NCBI RefSeq assembly: GCF_017742215.1
Contig: NZ_JAGHKP010000003.1
Location: 864,308 to 928,307 of the forward strand
Reading direction: 5' to 3'
Origin: Chitinophaga chungangae
GTDB lineage: Bacteria; Bacteroidota; Bacteroidia; Chitinophagales; Chitinophagaceae
DNA: 64,000 nt
Under the pieces are notes generated by a model, which did no database searches, was not told the DNA's origin, and saw only the letters and a program-made list of their open reading frames with translations. A program made the translations under genes and the position numbers. Position 1 is the stretch's first letter. Every line of letters begins with the position of its first letter. Shown here piece by piece: positions 40,948 to 49,500 of the stretch.

Positions 40948-43900
40948 TCAAATCTTTTCAAACTTCAGTTTCATCATAACCGAAAACACTTCTTTCTCCG
41001 GTGCATTTTTGCTGAACCAGGAAACGTGTATCAGCGGTTCGTGCGAATGGATCGTGTCCGGGATGATCTTAAAGTTCGCGACGAACTGGCCGTACGGCAC
41101 TTTGCCTATACCGGCCCTGGCGAGTTTGTCTGTGGCGGTTTTAGTATATTCCAATATATCGTCCCGGTGCCTGTCCGGATGGTATATCTGCATGGAGCCG
41201 GGGCGTATCCTTTCTTCGATGTAGGCGCTGCAGAAACGCTGGTTATCCCGTATGTTGTCCGGGTGGAAAAGCGTTTTGTGACTTTCCAGGTGCCGGTTCA
41301 CCATATCTCCGAACAGGATCTCCGTTTTTTCGCGCAGGTGTTGCCTGTAGGTGGTCAATGACATGTCGGGCACCAGGTATTTCAGGCCGGGCGCCCATGA
41401 AGGCGACTTTTTAAGATCGGTGAGGTAGTTGTACGATAATGTTTGCTGGCCATAATCAACCCAGTTGGAATACGCGGAATTCAGCTCGAAGGCGGGATTG
41501 ATATCAAACCCGCCGTCGCCGCCAACATCGCGCATGTTCCTTCTTACGCGCAGCCTGCAGCGGTAACAGGTCCAGGGGTCTGCCAGCACCTTTACGCGCA
41601 CCAGGTATTTCACGGGACCGTTGCCGCTGCTTTTTTCCCTGAATATTTCCGCGGTAAGCACCTTCTCGCGCATCGGCGCGCCAGGCGCGATCTTCAGTTT
41701 AAATGACAGCGGCTGGCCGTCGTTGGAATCCTGGTACAGGCTGATGTCTGCCACCGGCGTTGCTGTGATTGCACCGGGCACAAGAATGCCCTCCAGCAGT
41801 TCCGCGATCAATCCTTTCGACCCTCCGCCGGGCAATAAATGGGCGAGCGGTATGGGCACCGGTACCGCACCATTTTTTCTCACATAATAATCGTATTGGG
41901 CAAACAGCAGATTCTGGGTGACGTTCCGGGTGGTCGCCGAATGCTGCGCCGTTGATGCCGGCAGGTTTTCCTCAAGGTATATTTCCAGCAGATCGTTGTT
42001 GATCCCTCCTTCTTCATCCGATTCGAGGATGAAATCGTAGGTGTTCATGAAAATATCCCAGCGGGGCCAGTGTTTTATTTTGATCTGGTCCAGGTCTTTA
42101 TTTTTTGCAAGAAATTTGCTTTCGAGGGTGATGGTGCCGTCCTGACCTGCGGCTCCGGCCGCATCGCCTTTTGTTGTGAACCGCAGCACGATCTCTTTGG
42201 AAGGATCTAGTACCAGTTCCTGCCATTCCAGGTCGGTATCCGCATTTTTTCTTAACATAACCGATTCGGGTATATATGGCACCGGCGTGGCGGGCGGCCG
42301 GCGCGAAGGAAGCAGGTAGAACTTTTGGTTACCGGCCGTTACCCAGTCGGGACAGTAGTGCGCCACGGCAATCCGTGCGGGTTTACCTGCAGGCTGCTGT
42401 TCATTGAAACGGTTGATGTTTTCCAGCAGGTCTTCCGCGGTACGCGCTTGTGCGGCGGGGAAGGGGGAAGATGCGGCGTTTCCCTTTTCGGCGATCTGGA
42501 ACTCATTGTCGTACAAAGCATCTTCCAACGGTTCGATAAAAAAATAATCTTTGCCGGCAGCAGAAGTATTTTGGAGAATGGATTTAAAACTGATCCGCGC
42601 GGTATCGCCGCCTTTCAGATTGTCGGGGAGTGCGGATTGTCTTTCCGTCGGACGGATGTCGCGGGTGAGCTGCAGGCCGTAAAGGTCTTGCAGAACGCCG
42701 TCTTTCGGAAGAGGAGCGGGGGGCGCTTCCAGATGTTTTGTACTGACCCCGGAAAACAAACCGAGCCCAAACCCCTTGGCAGTGATGTATTTCATCGGGT
42801 CTTGCCTCATTGTGGAAATAAAGGCCTTCAATACTTCCGGCGCGATCCTTTCGCTGATCTCCTGGGCCAGCTGGTAATGGCCGCCGGTCGGGGCAGAGCG
42901 GCGGTTGTCCACATAGGTAAGCAGTTCCGCCAGTTTTTGGGCCACCGGCGGTAATATTTTGTCCCTGGCGGCCAACCGGGCATTGAACAATTCCTCTTTG
43001 GTGCTGCCCGGTTCAATGTTGACCAGGAAATTCGCGGGATCTTCCTTCTGCCGTTCCGGGTACGCCAGCCAGCTAAGCACACGCAACAGGTACTCCGCAA
43101 AACTGATCGTTGTTTTGAGGTCCAGGAGGTCCGGGTGTACCTGCAGCGGTCTGAACGAATAAGGTACATAATAAAGCAGCATATCCGTTTTGTTGGGCGC
43201 GTCCACTTCCGGTTTCCATACAAAAGGAGTGGTTTCGCCCAATATTTCCTTCATATTGGCGGGTTCCCCGGTAAGGGCCAGCTTCCGGCTCTTTTTCTGG
43301 TCGTACCACTCCGAACAGATATAAGAAAAGGAACGGTAAAGGTTATTTTGTCCGCTGGCATCGTCAAGGTACTGGCGAAGGGCTACCTTTGCGCGGGATG
43401 GACGGGAGAACGCCAGATCGGCCGCTAAGTCGTCTTCGTCTTTCAGCGGGAATGGCTTTAAGTCTGCGTCCGCAGGCTGCCCCGCGGTGAATTGCTGAAA
43501 TACGGTGTGTTCTTTTTCCCGGGTAATGTCCAATCCCAGCCGCACGAGGTTGCAGTCGTTCACCATCTTTACCACCTCCGCCGGCAGGTCGAGGCTGGTG
43601 CTCCGGGTAGTTCCCGAATCGATATAATCCTTTACCGCCTGGCAGAATTCGCTGAAAGAAGGTTTGTCGAAGGGGGATAATAATTCGGTGAGATCTTTGG
43701 GGAAAGGAATGCTCTCCACAAGCTGCATATTGCCGACAATGGCGGGCCAGGCATCGGATTTCTCCGGGTGCGCCGCCTCTTCTGCGGCTACCTGGCGGAT
43801 GGTATTGTTGAAGTTCCATATTTCCAGCACCAGCGACACCTTATTTTGCATCGCATCGAAAAACGATTCGTACAGGTCTTTATAGATCGTTATCAGCGCT

Positions 43901-46530
43901 TCTTTTTCGGTATCCTTGTCACGCAATAGTTTTACCAGGTATTTTTTATCTAAGTTCAGCTGTATTTTACTCCCGTTTTCCGTTAATGAATAGGTGAGCA
44001 GCGGCAGTACCTGCGTAACGTTGTCCGCGGTCACCTGGCTGGTTTTCAGGCTGGCCAGGTTCCGGATAGGGTTGCTGAAGGGAAACGCGATACCGTCCAT
44101 TTCCAGCGCCATCCTGAATGCATACTGGTTTTCTATCTTAACGCGGGCAGTCATAGGCGCGCTATTGAGACGGTACAGCCTGTACCGGTTCTCCTGGTTT
44201 TCCATGGCATTTTCTGCATTGTTTATTTCTTCCGAAAAACGATGCGTGGTGCGATAATAGAAAAGTTGCGGCATGCCCGTGGAAGGCATTTCGTATACCG
44301 GCAACAGCGCGTCAGAAGTATTCATTTTCAGTTCGTGGCCGTTGGCAACCGATATGCGGAATTTACTGAAGTTGCTGTAATCGACCAGCGCCGGTTCAAT
44401 ATCACCCATACCGGAATCTGCAAAACCGTTTTTGTCCAGCGTCAGCAGCATGGAACGCGAAAAACCGTTCACCGAAGTATTGAACCTGAAATTGTAATGC
44501 TGGTCCAATGCAATGAATACGGACTTGCCGGCGTCTTTATGCAGCAATACGTTAAATCCTTTTTCCCAAACCTGCTGGATATTTTGAACGGGGAAGATCA
44601 GCAGGTCTGCGTCCACCGTGTCTTTCACGGTCTGCGCATTGCTGTCCGCAAAAAGTGCTTGCAGGCCTTCCGAATAGATCTCCAGCATTTCATCGTCATC
44701 CACTTTTTTGTCCGTCCACGCATTTGTAATAAGGATTGGTGATTCCGGTATTGTATTTTTGATGACCAGGAGCAGGAAATCGTTCTTTTTGAAAATATCT
44801 CCCGGTTCGTACAACAGCTCGCGAAGCAGCTTTAACTCGTCGACTATCGGTTTGTTGGAGGGATCGGTATTGTTTTTGGGCACGGGTGCTTTTCGCGAAA
44901 GTTTGAACGCCTGCTTCCCGTTTTCCGGTAGCGGCACTTTTTTTACCTGGATGCCGAACATCAGGGCCGGCGTGAATTGTTCAGGCGGAACGCTTCCTTC
45001 GAAATCGATATGTTTTACATCTGGTGTGCCTTCTTTTTTGAAAAGATCTTCTTTCCGCAGCAACTGCCGTTGGGGGTTCAGGGTGATGAAAAGAGGATCG
45101 GCGGAGCCGTCTTCGCGGTAACTTACACGTGCGGCCGGCAACAGGCTGTCCAGCAGGGCTTCAGGTATCTTGATCGCGGTGGCGTAGGCGTCTGCCGCGG
45201 GTTTTATGGGGTAGAGGTTATGTTTCAGCAGGACATTCACGGGAGAATAGCGTGTTTTTTCCTGCGCGACCGTTAAAGGCTGCGGATCTGAAGGTCGCGG
45301 GATCCTATATTGCTCGGGAAGCGACAGTATGCGTTTGAACTTTGTATGATCATTGTTGGCAATATTGTGCAGGTAGGCAGAGATTGCATTAAAATACTCC
45401 TGACGCTGATCCGGAGAAAGCTGTGCCAGCAGGTCCACGCTACCGGCCTTGATCTGCAGGCTGGGGAAAAAGCCGGGTTCTTTCATGGCGGCAAGCGGAA
45501 TGGCGCATACCTGCCCGCATAACGAAACGGCGTTCGTTTCCAACCAGTCCGTTGGCAGAAAAGCCTTATCCAGCTGCATACCGGCAGGCGAATCGATGTC
45601 TTTGATCTGCATGATGGAAATTCCGGGAGGCCTGTTTATGCGTGATCTTTCGCCGGCGCCGTAAAAGAGCCCCAAACGCTCGCGGAGTTTTTCCGGCTGG
45701 CCTTTTTCCGTGGATATCCGCTGGCAAAGGATTTTGCGGTAATGATTCTCGTCGCCCAGTAAGACAGTGGCATCGGTAGCATTCTTTCCAAGCAGTGCCA
45801 GCGCACTGCTGGTGAATTTGGAAGATGGGGGCAAAAAAGGCGATTGTTCGTTTTCAAGACCGTTAGCCTTCAGCAGGGCGCAGAATCGCGCGATGTACGA
45901 ATCGCTGATACCCAGCGGTACTGGTTTTTCAGGGGGGATGGCATTTTGCTGCGCAAGTATTTTCTCCCTGAACTTTTCTTTGAAATCTGCGGCGCCGCCC
46001 GCCCATGCGCAATCCCATATCTTTTTTTCCAGCGGGTCGGTAATGTCGCCCGTTTTTTTCTTCAACACCTCGCTTAGCAACGCGATCAGCCAGTCGTTTA
46101 ATTCCCGGAACTGGCTGAACGAAACGTATTTAAAAAAGTCGACGGCGATTTTGTGGTTGGCTGGTTCCAGCAGCAGGAAACTATTGCTTCTTTCCAGCCA
46201 GCTGATCATTTCTGTTTTATCCTGGAACTCGAATCCCAGCTTGTTGTCGAACGAGGTACCGTTGTATGCGAAGCTGATAGCTGTATTCAGTGGCGGGGGC
46301 ACGGGCACCAGCCGGCCGAAGGCTGCGGAGTTTGCCCCGAGATATTCCCAGACGTGACCGGTCCCCTGTGTGGCCGGATCGATGTAATTAGCCAGTGGAG
46401 GGCATTCCGGGAAATCGGTTATGAGATAGGTGTTGACGATGATAAAAAAATCCTTGTTGTCGATCGCCGTTTTGTCGTAATACGCGGCCGGACAAAAATT
46501 ATCCAGTATATAAAAAAGTTTGTTGCCCAT
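40948..46530 (-). CDS. Giant protein B (1860 aa), no recognised family
   Basis: The frame is uninterrupted over 5.6 kb. There is no signal peptide and no TM helix; the start is MGNKLFYILDNFCPAAYYDK. The first 900 residues mix alpha and beta structure with many proline-aromatic segments (RLVPVPPPLN, RIPRPSDPQPL). Residues of about 870-1130 are more helical (ITIYKDLYESFFDAMQNKVS). The last third is beta-like with two pairs of cysteines (TCYRCRLRVRRN) and a conserved-looking end (HIHSHEPLIHVSW-type segment before KLKFEKI). It lies 20 bp downstream of giant gene A in the same operon. By composition it looks like a soluble, cytoplasmic or non-classically exported structural protein. I could not link it to any known secretion, toxin or defence family. 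Confidence 0.75.
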   Translation of the reverse strand: MGNKLFYILDNFCPAAYYDKTAIDNKDFFIIVNTYLITDFPECPPLANYIDPATQGTGHVWEYLGANSAAFGRLVPVPPPLNTAISFAYNGTSFDNKLGFEFQDKTEMISWLERSNSFLLLEPANHKIAVDFFKYVSFSQFRELNDWLIALLSEVLKKKTGDITDPLEKKIWDCAWAGGAADFKEKFREKILAQQNAIPPEKPVPLGISDSYIARFCALLKANGLENEQSPFLPPSSKFTSSALALLGKNATDATVLLGDENHYRKILCQRISTEKGQPEKLRERLGLFYGAGERSRINRPPGISIMQIKDIDSPAGMQLDKAFLPTDWLETNAVSLCGQVCAIPLAAMKEPGFFPSLQIKAGSVDLLAQLSPDQRQEYFNAISAYLHNIANNDHTKFKRILSLPEQYRIPRPSDPQPLTVAQEKTRYSPVNVLLKHNLYPIKPAADAYATAIKIPEALLDSLLPAARVSYREDGSADPLFITLNPQRQLLRKEDLFKKEGTPDVKHIDFEGSVPPEQFTPALMFGIQVKKVPLPENGKQAFKLSRKAPVPKNNTDPSNKPIVDELKLLRELLYEPGDIFKKNDFLLLVIKNTIPESPILITNAWTDKKVDDDEMLEIYSEGLQALFADSNAQTVKDTVDADLLIFPVQNIQQVWEKGFNVLLHKDAGKSVFIALDQHYNFRFNTSVNGFSRSMLLTLDKNGFADSGMGDIEPALVDYSNFSKFRISVANGHELKMNTSDALLPVYEMPSTGMPQLFYYRTTHRFSEEINNAENAMENQENRYRLYRLNSAPMTARVKIENQYAFRMALEMDGIAFPFSNPIRNLASLKTSQVTADNVTQVLPLLTYSLTENGSKIQLNLDKKYLVKLLRDKDTEKEALITIYKDLYESFFDAMQNKVSLVLEIWNFNNTIRQVAAEEAAHPEKSDAWPAIVGNMQLVESIPFPKDLTELLSPFDKPSFSEFCQAVKDYIDSGTTRSTSLDLPAEVVKMVNDCNLVRLGLDITREKEHTVFQQFTAGQPADADLKPFPLKDEDDLAADLAFSRPSRAKVALRQYLDDASGQNNLYRSFSYICSEWYDQKKSRKLALTGEPANMKEILGETTPFVWKPEVDAPNKTDMLLYYVPYSFRPLQVHPDLLDLKTTISFAEYLLRVLSWLAYPERQKEDPANFLVNIEPGSTKEELFNARLAARDKILPPVAQKLAELLTYVDNRRSAPTGGHYQLAQEISERIAPEVLKAFISTMRQDPMKYITAKGFGLGLFSGVSTKHLEAPPAPLPKDGVLQDLYGLQLTRDIRPTERQSALPDNLKGGDTARISFKSILQNTSAAGKDYFFIEPLEDALYDNEFQIAEKGNAASSPFPAAQARTAEDLLENINRFNEQQPAGKPARIAVAHYCPDWVTAGNQKFYLLPSRRPPATPVPYIPESVMLRKNADTDLEWQELVLDPSKEIVLRFTTKGDAAGAAGQDGTITLESKFLAKNKDLDQIKIKHWPRWDIFMNTYDFILESDEEGGINNDLLEIYLEENLPASTAQHSATTRNVTQNLLFAQYDYYVRKNGAVPVPIPLAHLLPGGGSKGLIAELLEGILVPGAITATPVADISLYQDSNDGQPLSFKLKIAPGAPMREKVLTAEIFREKSSGNGPVKYLVRVKVLADPWTCYRCRLRVRRNMRDVGGDGGFDINPAFELNSAYSNWVDYGQQTLSYNYLTDLKKSPSWAPGLKYLVPDMSLTTYRQHLREKTEILFGDMVNRHLESHKTLFHPDNIRDNQRFCSAYIEERIRPGSMQIYHPDRHRDDILEYTKTATDKLARAGIGKVPYGQFVANFKIIPDTIHSHEPLIHVSWFSKNAPEKEVFSVMMKLKFEKI

Positions 46531-46550
46531 AAGGAACGTATGTGTTTATG

Positions 46551-49500
46551 TTAGTTAAGCGCTATTCTTCCGGAAACGTCATAAGAAAAGCTTCCGGAGA
46601 CACTCACGGTTATCTTGATAAATCCCATTTTTACCCTGCAGGAAGCGGAATAGGAAACGCTGAGCGTTGCGGTGAACGTCAGCGAACTGTTACCCTGCGG
46701 CATGTATATCAGGTGACCGGCCAGTGCGGCTACCACTTCCGCCTTGATCTCGGCGGTAAGCACCCAGTAGTTGATGCCGCCCTTTGCATAGGCATAGATT
46801 CCGATCACGCCGATCACTTCTATTTTTTGCAGCGAGCCTTTGAACAGGGTGATTTCGCTGCCGCCTTTTTCAAACTGGAAGGTGACGGAGCCCATCAATA
46901 TAACGGTGACGGATATACCGGCTTCTGCCCACGCGAAAGGGGAACGCGCTCCCACCTTATACCCGTAAGAGAGTGCCACGCCAGCCCCGATAGTGATGGT
47001 TTGTTCGCCACGCACCGCAACATCCGTACGTTTTTCGAAATAAAAACCGAAACGGGTTTCGTAGATGCCCGCGGCGTAACTGAAAGTACGGTGCCAGAGA
47101 TAGGTGTTGCCAGACTTCCAGGGGAAACCGAAATCTATCAGCGCATCCCGGTTCAAATTGCCTTCCAGGGCTACGAGGCCGGATTGCATGGGGCCCATCA
47201 GGTCCAGCCTGGGCAGGCTGAATTCCGTTCTGAAACGGTCCATTTGTTTGACGGGCCCGGGTATATATGCCAGTGAAAGCGCGTCTACTCCAAACAGTTC
47301 TTTAAACCAGGCCTGTTTGGACGCGATCATGATGCCGTAATAATATTGATCGTGGAGGATAAGCGTACAGCGGTCCAGGATGCCGGCGATCGCGAAAGAC
47401 ACGCCAAACAGCCAGCCGGAATTGGGCGTGAAAAAAATGTCTTTGAACGACTGGCCGTGTTTGCTTTGCTGGATGCCTTTGAATATCCTCTCCATCATAT
47501 CCTTCATGGGTTTATCGTCGCCTTTTGCGGGGGAAAGAAGGTGGTTGAGAATATCCGTGCTGAAGCCGATATTATTGGCCAGCAATACCCAGTGCAGCCG
47601 CAATACGCCGATCCTGGCGCCGCCTGGTTTGCTGTAGGCCGCTATCATGCCTGTTCTGGGAGAAGCGTTCTGGTCTGCGGTGTTGCCTTCCGGATCGTTG
47701 TGAAGAAATGCCAGGCCGAATTCCGCATTTTTACCCAGCGGCGACCAGTCCAGGATTTTGAGGTCGATCTGGCGGGCGCCCATAAAAGTGACCGGCATAT
47801 TGCCGGGGCCGATAGTGCCTTTTTGAATCAGCAGGTCTTTGATGTACAGCGAAATAAAACGGAACAGGTCGATGGAAATCTCTTTCGCATTGAGCCCCGC
47901 GATGCCAAAAAAAGGTTTCGCAGGATCGGGCTTGCTGTTTTTTACGCCAACGGCGAGCACTCCTTCCAGTTTGAGGTCTTTTACGTTCACGCCGCCCAGC
48001 GCCGGCAGTTTGCTGAATTGTACGTCCACTTTCAGGTAGGTCAGCGAATTGCCCTGTGGAGGCTCTGCACCGCTCATCCATATGATGTTGCTGCTGAAAT
48101 TCTGTGCAAGCGCTCCTTCGTATCTTTTGATATATCCCATTCCGCGCGGCCGGAGCTCCATTCCCCAGAAATTGACCGGCCGGGGTTTGTCCAGCAAAAA
48201 ATCGATCGCGCCGATGTCGAAGTTCACCCCCCGGGGTTTGCCGGCCGGGTTCTCCGTACCGTTGGCGGAAGAGGGGAGGATGATGTAAAAGTTCCGCAGC
48301 GAAAGGTATTTCACATATTTCACCGGCCCGAATTCCCTGAACCGCAGTGTTGCATCGATCTCCAGTACCGACCTGCCGGCCTGCCGCGACGCTTTGATGC
48401 CGCGCAGCTGCAGGCTGTCGAGGAAGCCGGGCAGGTCTTTGAACTCGCGTTGTGGCTCAAAAGTCACCGCAAATTCGAAATCGCGCGGCGTATTGTCCCC
48501 GGGCGCCTGCGCAGGCACTGTGCCGCGTATCATGATCCGGTCGTTCTTTGCGCAGGGATATTTTTTGCTGAATACGTTCAGAAAGTCCAGCTGCAAGATG
48601 GCGTCGCCATATTCCAGGCGCGTGTTTTTGATAAGAGCATCGAACTTTACCAGCGTGAGGTGTGCATCCGGCTTTGTTTCTTCCCTGCCGCCCAGCTCCA
48701 TCTCCATCTTCTGCGCTTCTTCCTTTACCCGCGCATAGATGTTGAAAGGGATCTCCGGCGGTTTGCCCGGCTCCGGGTAACTGGTACCGCCGATGGCTGC
48801 ATATTGCATCTGCAGGCTGGATTTCCCCAGCAGGTCGCCCAGCAGCTTGTCGCGCCGGATATCGGCAAAAGGTTTGTAAATGAATATGCCGCGCCATTTG
48901 GATTCCTTCATATCGGGATGCAGGTCGTCGATCAGTTGCTGAAGGGGGCTTTTTTCTTCTTTGTCTGACAAACGCTCGTCGTTAAAAGGACCGTTGCGCA
49001 GGCCGGGTTTTTTGTTTGTATTGTTGATCTCCTGCAAAATCGTACGCATGTCCATATCATTGCCGAGTTTCAGGATATAGACGGACGACTCGCTGAAAGA
49101 CTGGTCCCACTGTTTGTCGCCTCCCATTTTGCACAATACCAGTTTTTGAAGATGCAGCTTCTTCAGCAGCGTTTCCATCTTCTTTTTAAATTCCTGGCTG
49201 GTGTTAAAAGAAAGGTGTTTGCTGTAAACGATATATTGCGGGGGATCAACGCGCAGGTCCGCCAGGGACAGCTGCACCTGGTATTTTTCGAGCAGGTATC
49301 GCACCAGCACGCGCAGCATGGCTTTCCGTTTTGCATCGTCGTTCAGGTCTGTAATAAACCGGGTAATGCTGAAACGGATATCATCCACGGCCGTTTTCAG
49401 CCGGGCGATGATATCTTTCCAGTAATGGTATTCGTCTATCACGTATTGCAGCGTGAGCGCAACGAACAGTATCTTTTCCCAATGCCGGTCTACCAGCTTC

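Noticed and set aside
47346-48968. 540-aa + strand frame opposite giant gene A
   Set aside because: Antisense shadow caused by codon bias; it has no start context or family, and giant A on the other strand is continuous and has operon spacing.
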